Positions 44,243 to 52,135 of a DNA stretch of 64,000 bases are shown here, piece after piece (position 1 is the first letter of the stretch; each line of letters begins with the position of its first letter). Location: NCBI RefSeq assembly GCF_000220525.1, contig NZ_AFPK01000036.1, positions 62,001 through 126,000 of the forward strand, in the 5' to 3' direction. A program made the position numbers and the translations under genes. This stretch comes from Ochrovirga pacifica (lineage in GTDB: Bacteria; Bacteroidota; Bacteroidia; Flavobacteriales; Flavobacteriaceae). Under the pieces are notes generated by a model. It was not told where the DNA came from. It did no database searches and worked only from the letters and a program-made list of their open reading frames with translations.

Positions 44243-44797
44243 ATGAAGAATGGTTATAGAAATGAAGAATGGAAAGATGTTGTGTTTGATGATGTGATTG
44301 CAAAATTTGAAAAGTACAAAGTATCTAATTATGGTAGAATTTTAAAGTGCAAAGATGGTAAGGAAGAACTGTTAAAATATCATCAAATTAACGGATATAC
44401 AGCCATACCTTTAATGCAAGAAATTAATAGGAAAAAAACAAGTAGATACGTACACAAAATTGTTGCACAACATTTTTTAGAAAAAAAAGAAGGAGATCAG
44501 TATGTGATTCACTTAGATTATGACAAAAAGAACAATCATGTAGACAATCTAAAATGGGCTACTAAAAGAGAAAAAGAATTGCATCAATTTGCCAACGAAG
44601 AATTTATCAAATCAAAACCTAAAAGAACGTATACGAAACTAACAGAGGGTAGGGTAAAAATCATCAAAAGAAAATTGGCAGATCCCAATAATAAAACACG
44701 TTTAAAAATGATAGCCAAACAATTTGGAGTTTCTGATATGCAAATTCACCGAATTAAAACAGGTGAAAATTGGGGTTCTGTTACTATAGACGATTAA
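44243..44797 (+). CDS. NUMOD4/HNH endonuclease-like protein with C-terminal HTH
   Basis: A 184-residue protein. Residues ~6-50 read as a NUMOD4 domain (EWKDVVFDDVIAKFEKYKVS, then NYGRILKCKDG). Residues ~73-112 form an HNH-type nuclease module (RYVHKIVAQHFLEKKEGDQY, then HLDYDKKNNHVDNLKW), and the last ~45 residues resemble a helix-turn-helix (MIAKQFGVSDMQIHRIKTGENW). This architecture is known from free-standing homing endonucleases of phages and mobile elements. The HNH histidine and asparagines are present, so it may be active. It lies between the Bat operon and mscS with its own terminator, and no phage neighbour is seen. It is probably a selfish insertion. Confidence 0.85.
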   Translation: MKNGYRNEEWKDVVFDDVIAKFEKYKVSNYGRILKCKDGKEELLKYHQINGYTAIPLMQEINRKKTSRYVHKIVAQHFLEKKEGDQYVIHLDYDKKNNHVDNLKWATKREKELHQFANEEFIKSKPKRTYTKLTEGRVKIIKRKLADPNNKTRLKMIAKQFGVSDMQIHRIKTGENWGSVTIDD

Positions 44798-44827
44798 AAA
44801 AACCATGTCTACTAGACATGGTTTTTT
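44796..44827. terminator. Bidirectional terminator between HNH gene and mscS-like gene
   Basis: AAAAACCATGTCT pairs with AGACATGGTTTTT around a three-base loop, between convergent genes. Confidence 0.88.
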
Positions 44828-44851
44828 ATGATATTTAAGGTAATGAATGTA

Positions 44852-45682
44852 TTAACTGTTTTGGTGAACGTGTACATCCATTTGTGGAAAAGGAATATTG
44901 ATTCCAGCTTTGTTAAATTCATTGTATACTTTTGCGTTGGTATCAAAATACACTCCCCAATAATCGGCAGAGTTTACCCATACTCTAACCGCAAAGTTAA
45001 CAGAACTGTCTGCCAATGCAGAAACTTCTACAAAAGGAGCAGCAGGATCGTTTATAATTCTTTCATCGTTATTTAAGATATTTAACAACACTTCTTTTGC
45101 TTGTTCTATACTATCTCCATACCCAATTCCAAAGGTAAAATCTACACGTCTTTTTGGCTCTGTAGAATAGTTAATCATAGAAGAGGTAGATAGACCTCCG
45201 TTTGGAATAATGATAGTTTTATTATCAGGAGTTTTTAAGATAGTATTAAAGATTTGAATTTCTTTTACAGATCCGCTATGTCCTTGTGCTTCTATGTAAT
45301 CACCTACTTTGTAAGGCTTAAAAATTAAAATCATAACTCCACCAGCAAAATTTTGCAAAGTTCCAGACAAAGCCATACCAATAGCCAAACCAGCAGCTCC
45401 TAAAATGGCAATAAAAGAGGTCATTTCAATTCCTAAAGTAGACAATACGGTAATTACCAGTACTACTTTTAACAAAGCTCCTACCAAGCTTTTTAAGAAA
45501 GGCTGCAAAGAAGCATCTGCTTTGCTTCTTTCTAGCATTCTTGCAAACCCTTTGTTTAACATGCCAATAATAAAGCCTCCAATAATCCATACTAAAATAG
45601 CTGAAACCAGTTTCAGACCATACTGAGTAATGTACTCAGAACCTTTGGTAGTTGCGGTTTCTAAAATGTTGTTGAATTCCAT
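44852..45682 (-). CDS. MscS-type small-conductance mechanosensitive channel
   Basis: A 276-residue inner-membrane channel that opens under membrane tension during hypo-osmotic shock. Three helices are visible (about residues 20-43, 62-84 and 89-115). The pore helix has the Gly/Ala-rich stretch GAAGLAIGMALSGTLQNFAGG, and the beta domain begins ILIFKPYKVGDYIEAQGHSG. IPNGGLSTSSMINYS is the conserved soluble-domain block. It starts with a TATATTTG element 28 bases upstream. A single-copy gene without operon partners. Confidence 0.92.
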   Translation of the reverse strand: MEFNNILETATTKGSEYITQYGLKLVSAILVWIIGGFIIGMLNKGFARMLERSKADASLQPFLKSLVGALLKVVLVITVLSTLGIEMTSFIAILGAAGLAIGMALSGTLQNFAGGVMILIFKPYKVGDYIEAQGHSGSVKEIQIFNTILKTPDNKTIIIPNGGLSTSSMINYSTEPKRRVDFTFGIGYGDSIEQAKEVLLNILNNDERIINDPAAPFVEVSALADSSVNFAVRVWVNSADYWGVYFDTNAKVYNEFNKAGINIPFPQMDVHVHQNS

Positions 45683-45710
45683 AATGTTTTTAAAAATTAA
45701 AGTTCTAAAC

Positions 45711-45718
45711 CAAATATA
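45711..45718 (-). promoter_or_regulatory. -7 element upstream of the mscS-like gene
   Basis: The minus strand reads TATATTTG, matching TAnnTTTG, and gives a leader of about 25 bases. Confidence 0.5.
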
Positions 45719-45811
45719 ATGATTTTGAATAGGAATAATTTTAACATTTCTTTAGAAATGTAAGCTCTTTATAGTAGTTTTAAACAAGCAACAACAAAAA
45801 ACAAAATAAAA

Positions 45812-46714
45812 ATGAAAGTATTAATTACTGGAGGAACAGGTTTGATAGGTAAGCAGCTACAGAAAATGTTGTTAGACCAACAAATAGAAGTTGTAGTACT
45901 GTCTAGATCAAAACAAAAATCTACAAGAGAAGGACTTCGTTTTTCGGTTTGGGATGTAGATAATGAAATTATAGATGTTGCAACAGTTTGTAATGTAGAT
46001 CATATAATCCATTTAGCAGGAGCTAATATTGCTGATAAAAGATGGACAGATACCCAAAAAAAAATTATTGTAGAGAGTAGGGTAGCAGGAGCCAATTTAA
46101 TATACAAAACATTAGAAAACAACCCTAATACAGTTAAAAGTTTTATATCTGCATCAGGATCTAATTACTATGGAACCAAAACAACCGATAATTATTATCA
46201 AGAAATTGATGCTGCTGGTGATGATTTTTTAGCCCAAGTTTGTGTGGTGTGGGAGCAAGCGGCTTTGCAATTTCAAAATATAGGTTTGCGTACTGTTTGT
46301 ATTAGAACGGGAGTTGTTTTTGCTGGCAATCATTCTGCTTTGCAAAAAATGAGTTTGCCAATAAAATATGGGGTAGGAGCTCCTTTAGGTTCTGGATCGC
46401 AAATTTTACCCGTAATTCATTTACACGATTTGTGTGCGTTGTATGTACAAGCCGTTTTAGATTCAAACTATTTTGGAGCTTACAATGCGGTTGCAGATAA
46501 TAAAACCAATACGGAAGTAACAAAAGAAATAGCAAAACAACTAAGCAAACCTTTGTGGTTGCCAAACGTACCTGCATTTGTGTTAAAGTTAATGTTTGGA
46601 GAAATGGCAGATCTTTTATTAAAAGGAAGTGCCATCAATCCACAAAAACTAAACAGTCAAGGGTTTCGTTTTAAATACCCTACGCTAACATCAATTTTAA
46701 AAGACGTGCTTTAA
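45812..46714 (+). CDS. TIGR01777-type epimerase-fold protein
   Basis: A 300-residue Rossmann-fold protein of the YfcH/TIGR01777 group, related to sugar-nucleotide epimerases. The nucleotide-binding GGTGLIGKQL is at the N-terminus, IIHLAGANIADKRWT and SASGSNYYGTKTTDNYYQEID follow, with RTGVVFAG later. The typical catalytic YxxxK is not seen, so substrate and reaction are unknown. Its stop overlaps the convergent gene by four bases within a TTAA palindrome. Confidence 0.88.
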   Translation: MKVLITGGTGLIGKQLQKMLLDQQIEVVVLSRSKQKSTREGLRFSVWDVDNEIIDVATVCNVDHIIHLAGANIADKRWTDTQKKIIVESRVAGANLIYKTLENNPNTVKSFISASGSNYYGTKTTDNYYQEIDAAGDDFLAQVCVVWEQAALQFQNIGLRTVCIRTGVVFAGNHSALQKMSLPIKYGVGAPLGSGSQILPVIHLHDLCALYVQAVLDSNYFGAYNAVADNKTNTEVTKEIAKQLSKPLWLPNVPAFVLKLMFGEMADLLLKGSAINPQKLNSQGFRFKYPTLTSILKDVL

Positions 46715-47517
46715 TTAGTAAATGTACTTAGGGCTGTAAGTAAATCTGGATGAATAAAGGAATAGTTCAATTCCTTAACTAATTTTTGATGACTTACAAT
46801 TTTATAGGTCTTAAGTTCATTTAAAAAAGTAGCAGGCTTTTTAGCCATTTGCTCAGTAGCTTTGGTATAATATTCTTTTTTTGTGGGATGTGATGGAGCT
46901 GTTGCATTATATGTCGTGTTCCATTTTTTTTGTTCTACAATAGCTTTTACAATAGCAATACAATCTTCTTGATGAATTAAGTTTACAGGAGACAAAGCAT
47001 TTTCTACCACTCGGTCTTCTTTAAAAAAATTACCAGGATTTCTAGTACCACCAATCAAACCAGAAAAACGAATAATAGTGGTGTTAAAGTTAGGATTGTT
47101 TTTAAAAAGATGTTCCAAAGCCAACAAATCTTTTTTTTCTGGGTTTTCTTTAAAGTCGTCTTCTGTTACTATAGCATTTACATCGGCATAGACAGAGGTA
47201 GAACTAACAAAAATAACATGTTGTACGGTAGAAATTTCTATGGCCTGAACCAATTTTTGATAGCTTTTATAAAAAGCTTTTTGCTTTCGGTAAGGTACAT
47301 TAATAAACAAAATATCGGCTTGTAAAAAGTGGTTTAAATTCCCTTCAATTTCTTCGTCAATCATTAACAAATACGGCTGAATGTTATTTGTCAAAAGAAA
47401 TTCGCATTTTTCTACCGTTGTGGTACTTCCTTTTACGGTATATCCATAATCAACTAAAGTCTGTGCTAAAGGCAAACCTAGCCATCCACATCCTAATATA
47501 CTACACACTTTGCTCAT
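46711..47517 (-). CDS. NAD(P)-binding epimerase-like protein (YeeZ type)
   Basis: A 268-residue short Rossmann protein similar to the YeeZ-type NAD-dependent epimerase/dehydratase. The start is VCSILGCGWLGLPLAQTLVDYG, with the glycine-rich loop GCGWLG. FVSSTSVYADVNAIV and IRFSGLIGGTRNPGN are conserved parts. The active-site tyrosine motif appears degenerate. It overlaps the cvpA gene upstream by 17 bases, so the two are co-transcribed. Function unknown. Confidence 0.82.
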   Translation of the reverse strand: MSKVCSILGCGWLGLPLAQTLVDYGYTVKGSTTTVEKCEFLLTNNIQPYLLMIDEEIEGNLNHFLQADILFINVPYRKQKAFYKSYQKLVQAIEISTVQHVIFVSSTSVYADVNAIVTEDDFKENPEKKDLLALEHLFKNNPNFNTTIIRFSGLIGGTRNPGNFFKEDRVVENALSPVNLIHQEDCIAIVKAIVEQKKWNTTYNATAPSHPTKKEYYTKATEQMAKKPATFLNELKTYKIVSHQKLVKELNYSFIHPDLLTALSTFTN

Positions 47518-48076
47518 TGTTGTATTCTTTGTCTTGTGCTTCTTTTTCTTGTTGTTCTCGTTGATTTTGCTCTAAAAACTTAAGATCTTCTAGCTTATCT
47601 AATATTTTAGGAAAAACTACGTTAGATAGATTTTTTACGGGTTCGTATAGGATAGAATTTTTTTTATGTTCTTCGGGAATTAGAGGAAGCATAAAATTTA
47701 CGCGCTCTAACCATCCTAGTAACAATCCTAACAGCAAAGCTAATTTAATGGTTCCAAATACGGCTCCTAAAATTCTATTTAAAAAACCTAAAGATACTAG
47801 CTGAGCCAATTTAGTAAACAACTTACCAATTAAAGAAATTCCGATAATAATAATAATCAAGGTACCAAAAAAAGCAATTAGAGAATTGTATTTATGATCC
47901 ATTTGAAAATGTTGAGCCAATACATCTTTTAACAAATAAGAAAAATGAATGGCACCATAAATACCAAGAATAAGCGACAATAACGAAGCCAACTCATCAA
48001 AAAAACCTTTTGAAAACCCTTTGATCAACCCAAAAATTAGAATTGCTCCAATTACAATATCTACAACGTATTCCAT
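47501..48076 (-). CDS. CvpA family membrane protein
   Basis: A 191-residue inner-membrane protein of the CvpA (colicin V production) family. It has about four helices (residues 5-20, 26-44, 62-90 and 100-122), with the family features GLIKGFSKGFFDELASLLSLILG and LGFLNRILGAVFGTIKLALL. The end is polar, with a run of Glu, Gln and Lys (QNQREQQEKEAQDKEYNNE). Members affect envelope integrity, but no mechanism is known. A promoter element lies 15 bases upstream, back to back with that of the next gene. Confidence 0.88.
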   Translation of the reverse strand: MEYVVDIVIGAILIFGLIKGFSKGFFDELASLLSLILGIYGAIHFSYLLKDVLAQHFQMDHKYNSLIAFFGTLIIIIIGISLIGKLFTKLAQLVSLGFLNRILGAVFGTIKLALLLGLLLGWLERVNFMLPLIPEEHKKNSILYEPVKNLSNVVFPKILDKLEDLKFLEQNQREQQEKEAQDKEYNNEQSV

Positions 48077-48091
48077 AGAATAATTTTATTT

Positions 48092-48099
48092 CAAATATA
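48092..48099 (-). promoter_or_regulatory. -7 element upstream of the cvpA-like gene
   Basis: The minus strand reads TATATTTG, matching TAnnTTTG, and gives a leader of about 12 bases. Confidence 0.5.
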
Positions 48100-48131
48100 C
48101 ATTTTTATAAAGTTTAGGCTTTCGTACTTCT

Positions 48132-48139
48132 TATCTTTG
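48132..48139 (+). promoter_or_regulatory. -7 element upstream of the 48.2 kb gene
   Basis: TATCTTTG matches TAnnTTTG, 33 bases from the divergent element of the cvpA-like gene. Confidence 0.5.
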
Positions 48140-48156
48140 TAAAAAAAATAGACAAG

Positions 48157-48498
48157 ATGATAAATGACGAGCGATTAAAATTACGATGGAACAAAATTGT
48201 AACAAAATTATCAAACCAATTTGCAGACGGAGATCGGCTTGATGTAGATGCTATCATATATTTAATAGGAGTGCAAGAACTGGGTCAAGGATATAGAGAA
48301 TTTAAAAAAGACGAAAAAATCAACCTAATGCATATTGCCATTTGCAAATTATTAGAGCCTTACGGTTATTATGAATTTGATTTTTTTGATGAAGAGGGTT
48401 GGCCACATTATAAAACATTAGAAACTTTACCAAGCCTAAAGCCAGGAGAACAAAGTTTGTTGATGAAAGAAGCCATTGTTCGTTATTTTGATGCTTAA
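48157..48498 (+). CDS. Conserved hypothetical acidic small protein
   Basis: A 113-residue acidic soluble protein. No signal peptide or membrane segment is visible. The sequence is helical at first (DERLKLRWNKIVTKLSNQF), then has ELGQGYREFKKDEKINLMHIAICKLLEPYGYYEFD, and ends with EAIVRYF. The pattern looks like a real conserved Bacteroidetes family, but I cannot name a function. It has a promoter candidate of its own and is followed after 33 bases by the thioredoxin-like gene, with which it may be co-transcribed. Confidence 0.75.
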   Translation: MINDERLKLRWNKIVTKLSNQFADGDRLDVDAIIYLIGVQELGQGYREFKKDEKINLMHIAICKLLEPYGYYEFDFFDEEGWPHYKTLETLPSLKPGEQSLLMKEAIVRYFDA

Positions 48499-48531
48499 AT
48501 TTTTGGAATACTATTTGTAAAACCTTCCCAC

Positions 48532-49854
48532 ATGAAACGAATATTTTTACTACTTTTTTTTTCTTTACAACTTGTACAAGCACAAAATTATACCGTTAAG
48601 GGGATTTTTATAGATTCTATACACAAAATACAGAATGTTGCATTGTATCAATTACTAAATGGAGAAAAACAGTACAAAAAGTATGTGCAAGTAAAAAAAG
48701 ACACATTCCAGTTTTCTATGGAGCAGTTGCCTACAGGTTCTTATAGAGCTTTGTATAAAAACGTAAATTCTGGTTATGTAGATTTTATTTATGACAAAGA
48801 AAACGTTACGTTTAGCGTACATAGTAAAGTTGGACAGCCATCGGTAAATTATATAGAATCTAGAGAAAACCAATTGTTAGATGCTTACGATTATAACATG
48901 TCTGTGTTACAGCATAAACTAGACTCTATTCAGTTTGCATATTTTAAAAATCCTACATCCGATGTTACCACCTATCAAGAAGTACAAGCAAAAATTACAG
49001 GAGCACAGCAGTATTACGAAAATTTAGCTAAAGACGATTATTGTTTAGCATGGATTAAAGCTTCTAAAAAATACAATGCTCCTTTACCTTTTTCCTTACC
49101 AGGCGATTATATAGAAAGTGCAACAAAGCATTATTTTGATTATGTAAATTTTGATGATAAAAGGCTTAGTAATACAGATTTTCTAAATAAAAAAATAGCA
49201 GAATATGTTTTTCAATACCATCAATACAAAGACATAGGGGTACAAAACAAAGCATTTGTAAATGCTATAGAAAGCGTTTTATCAAAAATAACGAAACCAG
49301 ATGTTAAAGAAAACATATTACGTTATTTAATACAGGAGTTGGTTGCTAAAGAAAACAGAGAAGTGCTAAACAAAGTGATGGATAGTTACAAAGCTTTGCC
49401 AAAAAATATACAAAATTACACTTTTGTAAAAGAAACGGAACAATTTAAAAAAACAATGTTGGGGGTAGTAGCTCCAAACATTCAGTTATCTAAAAGTGAA
49501 ACTTTACATAGTTTACCTCCTAACAATAATAAATACCTACTAATTTTTTGGAGTAGTACTTGTTCTCACTGTTTAAAAGAATTGCCAAAAGTAAAACAAC
49601 TTTTAGCAAACAAAACAGAAATACAAGTAATAGCTATTGGTTTAGAAAAAAAGGAAGACGAACAAAACTGGAAAGTAGAATCTAACAAATTTTTGGAATG
49701 GAAGCATAGCATATCTTTAGAGAAATGGAATAGCAAAGCGGCCAATGCGTATAACATTAGTTCTACACCCTCTTATTTTCTGCTAAATTCTGATAAAAGA
49801 ATTATGGCTAAACCACATAATTTAAAGGAATTAGAACTGGTACTAAAACATTAA
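48532..49854 (+). CDS. Exported thioredoxin-fold (TlpA-like) protein with DUF4369-type N-terminus
   Basis: A 440-residue exported protein (MKRIFLLLFFSLQLVQAQ). The N-terminal ~110 residues resemble DUF4369 (NYTVKGIFIDSIHKIQNVALY). A mixed helical middle part follows, and residues ~310-440 form a thioredoxin-like domain with the motif FWSSTCSHCLKELPKVKQLL (Cys344-x-x-Cys347) and the cis-Pro block NISSTPSYFLLN. It probably catalyses thiol-disulfide exchange in the periplasm. The substrate is unknown. The stop meets the convergent YraN gene stop directly. Confidence 0.88.
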   Translation: MKRIFLLLFFSLQLVQAQNYTVKGIFIDSIHKIQNVALYQLLNGEKQYKKYVQVKKDTFQFSMEQLPTGSYRALYKNVNSGYVDFIYDKENVTFSVHSKVGQPSVNYIESRENQLLDAYDYNMSVLQHKLDSIQFAYFKNPTSDVTTYQEVQAKITGAQQYYENLAKDDYCLAWIKASKKYNAPLPFSLPGDYIESATKHYFDYVNFDDKRLSNTDFLNKKIAEYVFQYHQYKDIGVQNKAFVNAIESVLSKITKPDVKENILRYLIQELVAKENREVLNKVMDSYKALPKNIQNYTFVKETEQFKKTMLGVVAPNIQLSKSETLHSLPPNNNKYLLIFWSSTCSHCLKELPKVKQLLANKTEIQVIAIGLEKKEDEQNWKVESNKFLEWKHSISLEKWNSKAANAYNISSTPSYFLLNSDKRIMAKPHNLKELELVLKH

Positions 49855-50217
49855 TTACTCATAGGCCATAAACGCATTTACAATATGTTTTAGTTCCGTT
49901 TGATGGTTGTTTTTTATAATTCCAACAACATCAAAACGGACCTCTAAATCGATATTGTTGTTTTGAACATAAGCATCAGCAGCTTTGATAAGCAGTCTTT
50001 TTTTTGCTGTGGTAATAAATGCTTCGGGTGTACCAAAAAAATCAGTAGTTCTAGTCTTAACTTCTATAACAACTAGCCAGTTATCCTTAATGGCAATAAT
50101 ATCAATTTCAGCTTTTAAATACCTCCAATTGGTTTCAATAATTTGATAATCAAGTTCTTTAATATGATTTACTGCTAATTCTTCTCCTATTTTCCCTAAT
50201 TCGTTGTGAGTAGCCAT
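49855..50217 (-). CDS. YraN family (UPF0102) endonuclease-fold protein
   Basis: A 120-residue protein of the UPF0102/YraN family, which has a restriction-endonuclease-like fold. The conserved sequence includes LGKIGEELAVNHIKELDYQIIETNWRYLKAEIDIIAIKDN, with the acidic/basic core EIDIIA and EVKTRTTDFFG. The motif KRLLIKAADAYV follows. The role is unknown, though a DNA- or RNA-processing activity is suspected in the family. The accessory-looking 0.8 kb region begins right upstream of its start. Confidence 0.9.
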   Translation of the reverse strand: MATHNELGKIGEELAVNHIKELDYQIIETNWRYLKAEIDIIAIKDNWLVVIEVKTRTTDFFGTPEAFITTAKKRLLIKAADAYVQNNNIDLEVRFDVVGIIKNNHQTELKHIVNAFMAYE

Positions 50218-50304
50218 TTTAAGTTAAAGTTAAGAATAATTTTTTTTCAATTATTTATTTGGTTATCAATAAAAAAAATATCAAGTTTGTACTGTAAATG
50301 TACA

Positions 50305-50405
50305 CATCAAATACACATAACGCCCAACCAACCTGTAACCAAGGTTTATATCAAGTAATTATGGTCAAATCCATGACTACGGGACGTTAGTATGTGTGTA
50401 TTTTT
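50305..50405. other. Structured inverted-repeat element (attC-like, ncRNA-like or MITE-like)
   Basis: A stem of about 17 bp closes from 50309-50325 to 50381-50403, with three bulges (an A, AGT and TG). Its inside (50326-50380) has two further small hairpins, AACCT/AGGTT (50330-50346) and ATGG/CCAT (50361-50374). On the minus strand the ends read ACTAACGTCCC and GGGCGTTATGT, close to integron attC core ends, and bulged long stems are typical of attC. A structured RNA or a miniature inverted-repeat element are alternatives. Confidence 0.55.
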
Positions 50406-50445
50406 ATAGAAGAAAGGAAAAATAATATATAAAATAAATACAGAG

Positions 50446-50477
50446 AATCGTCCCAATTAAATTGGGGCGATTTTTTT
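50446..50477 (+). terminator. Strong intrinsic terminator in the 50 kb island
   Basis: A 12-bp stem (50446-50457 with 50461-50472, one G-T pair) with a three-base loop and seven T residues. It ends no visible gene on the plus strand, so it may end an RNA starting in the structured element. Confidence 0.85.
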
Positions 50478-50514
50478 GTTTGTAACAAATAGTAAAATCA
50501 TTAAATAGAAAATT

Positions 50515-50628
50515 ATGAATCATTTAGCACCTGTATCGCAATCCATTTTAAACTCAATTTGTACATGGTATAATTCTATGCCTGTCAAACATGTGCCATT
50601 ACGTCTTTATAAATCAGTTTACATGTAG
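50515..50628 (+). CDS. Small ORF of 37 residues, unknown
   Basis: The frame MNHLAPVSQSILNSICTW continues to a TAG after 37 residues. It is neither strongly hydrophobic nor charged and has one Cys. It lies between two terminator-like hairpins. I do not recognise it, and it may be non-coding. Confidence 0.35.
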   Translation: MNHLAPVSQSILNSICTWYNSMPVKHVPLRLYKSVYM

Positions 50629-50660
50629 TTTTAAAAATAAAAACCTACTTAATGAAGTAT

Positions 50661-50689
50661 AAAGACGCTAATTAAAGCGTCTTTTTTTA
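50661..50689 (+). terminator. Intrinsic terminator between the first two small ORFs
   Basis: AAAGACGCT pairs with AGCGTCTTT, followed by further T residues. A smaller hairpin, TACTT/AAGTA (50646-50659), precedes it. Confidence 0.8.
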
Positions 50690-50708
50690 TTGGGTAAAAT
50701 CAAAAAAA

Positions 50709-50852
50709 ATGAAAAAAATAATGAGAAAAGCAAATCGTATTTTAAATAAAAACGGATCAAGCTACTTTGATAAAGTAGTAAAAACATTGTATCCCAAACC
50801 TTATTTGGAGCAAGAATGCAAAAGCAAATCAACCATACAATTTAGCAAGTAA
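50709..50852 (+). CDS. Small ORF of 47 residues, basic, unknown
   Basis: A 47-residue basic peptide beginning MKKIMRKANRILNKNGSSYF, with 12 Lys or Arg residues. It follows a terminator and precedes a second small ORF by 69 bases. The length and basic nature would suit a small nucleic-acid-binding peptide, but nothing more can be supported. Confidence 0.45.
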   Translation: MKKIMRKANRILNKNGSSYFDKVVKTLYPKPYLEQECKSKSTIQFSK

Positions 50853-50921
50853 AAAAGAGTTATAAAATCAAACCGAGACCTAGATTTTATCGTAATTATT
50901 AAAAACAAAAAACAAAACATC

Positions 50922-51044
50922 ATGGAAAATTTTATCACATCGTATTTTGACCACAACTATGACCCAATTAACGCATCAAAAGAGCGAGAATCGTATCCTT
51001 ATTTTTTGGATGAAGATGGAGAAGAACACCTACTTTTTATTTAA
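50922..51044 (+). CDS. Small ORF of 40 residues, acidic, unknown
   Basis: A 40-residue acidic peptide beginning MENFITSYFDHNYDPINASK and ending in EEHLLFI. It is clearly acidic (about ten Asp/Glu), opposite in charge to the basic peptide just before it. It ends eight bases before the convergent stop of the LD-carboxypeptidase gene. Unknown function. Confidence 0.45.
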   Translation: MENFITSYFDHNYDPINASKERESYPYFLDEDGEEHLLFI

Positions 51045-51052
51045 GTATAATG

Positions 51053-52027
51053 TTAGTGGTAAGAAAGTGTTGCCTGACTAGGGGTAATGGTTAACTGGGC
51101 TTGTTTGCCTATAAACAAGCCTAAGTTTTTATTTTGGTGGCCAGCAGGAAAATCAAAAAGAACAGGTATTTTGTATTTTTTTACAATACTTAATACAATT
51201 TCTTCTATGTTTTGTCCAAAGTCAGGATTGTTTTTTTTGATGTTCGTAAAATCACCCACAATAAGGCCTGCACAATCTTTAAAATATCCTTTTCGATCCA
51301 AAGCCCTTAACAGTCTATCTATATGATATTTATGTTCACCAATTTCTTCAATAAACAAAATTTTATTTTTGGTAGAGAAGCAGGTAGCGGTTCCAATCAT
51401 GTTTTCTAAGATGGTTAGATTACCACCTACAAGTACACCTTTACAATTGCCTATTTGATTATAAGGATTACTTTCTAGGGTATAAGTGGGTAATGTTCCT
51501 TTTAAAAGTGCATGTAATTGAATAAAACTTTCTTCAATTTCTGACCAAGGTTCTTTAAAATTAATGGGCATAGGAGCGTGTAAACTTTGAAAACCCAGGT
51601 TGTGCAATTTGTTGTGAAATACTGTAAAATCTGAATAACCAATCATCCATTTAGGATATTGCATAAAGGATTGAAAGTTTAAATCATCGATAATTCTTAC
51701 AGACCCATAGCCCCCACGAGCACACCAAATAGCTTTTGCTTTTGGATGATCTAATGCCCACTGCATGTCTTCTAAGCGTTGCTTATCTGTTGCTGAGAAA
51801 TGATGAAAGTTCTGAAATACATTTTTACCAATTTCTACCTTATATCCCCAATTTTCAAATGTTTCTTTGGCTTTGTAGATTGCTTCGGGTTGCTTAACTA
51901 CACCTGCTGGGGCTACAATAAGAATCAAATCACCAGTTTGTAAATAATCGGGTTGTAAAAAGGTGATATTTTGAGCATTCATAGAAAAAGTGATAAAAAG
52001 TAGAATGAAACGGATACTAAATTTCAT
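51053..52027 (-). CDS. Exported S66 LD-carboxypeptidase
   Basis: A 324-residue serine peptidase of the LdcA family, which removes the terminal D-Ala from tetrapeptide stems during murein recycling. It carries a signal peptide ([19 protein letters not shown]), so it acts outside the cytoplasm, unlike E. coli LdcA. The catalytic Ser is in [14 protein letters not shown]. The Glu-His part of the triad is in [20 protein letters not shown] and the C-terminal [13 protein letters not shown]. The start CVAPAG-type sequence is [11 protein letters not shown]. It is divergent from metG, with only 108 bases between starts. Confidence 0.92.
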   Translation of the reverse strand: MKFSIRFILLFITFSMNAQNITFLQPDYLQTGDLILIVAPAGVVKQPEAIYKAKETFENWGYKVEIGKNVFQNFHHFSATDKQRLEDMQWALDHPKAKAIWCARGGYGSVRIIDDLNFQSFMQYPKWMIGYSDFTVFHNKLHNLGFQSLHAPMPINFKEPWSEIEESFIQLHALLKGTLPTYTLESNPYNQIGNCKGVLVGGNLTILENMIGTATCFSTKNKILFIEEIGEHKYHIDRLLRALDRKGYFKDCAGLIVGDFTNIKKNNPDFGQNIEEIVLSIVKKYKIPVLFDFPAGHQNKNLGLFIGKQAQLTITPSQATLSYH

Positions 52028-52105
52028 GAAGTGATTTTAAAACTCGAAAATAAGCATTTTGCAATCTTTCAACTAGCTATTTTACAAAGTTTCGGCACAG
52101 AATTG

Positions 52106-52113
52106 TATTTTTG
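52106..52113 (+). promoter_or_regulatory. -7 element upstream of metG
   Basis: TATTTTTG matches TAnnTTTG. It implies transcription from about 52117, which excludes starts farther upstream. Confidence 0.55.
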
Positions 52114-52135
52114 TGCACATAAAATGAACAAACTG

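Noticed and set aside
50355-50380. tRNA T-arm-like sequence GGTCAAATCC
   Set aside because: The loop and stem lengths do not fit a T-arm, and no acceptor stem, anticodon arm or CCA-compatible end is found around it.
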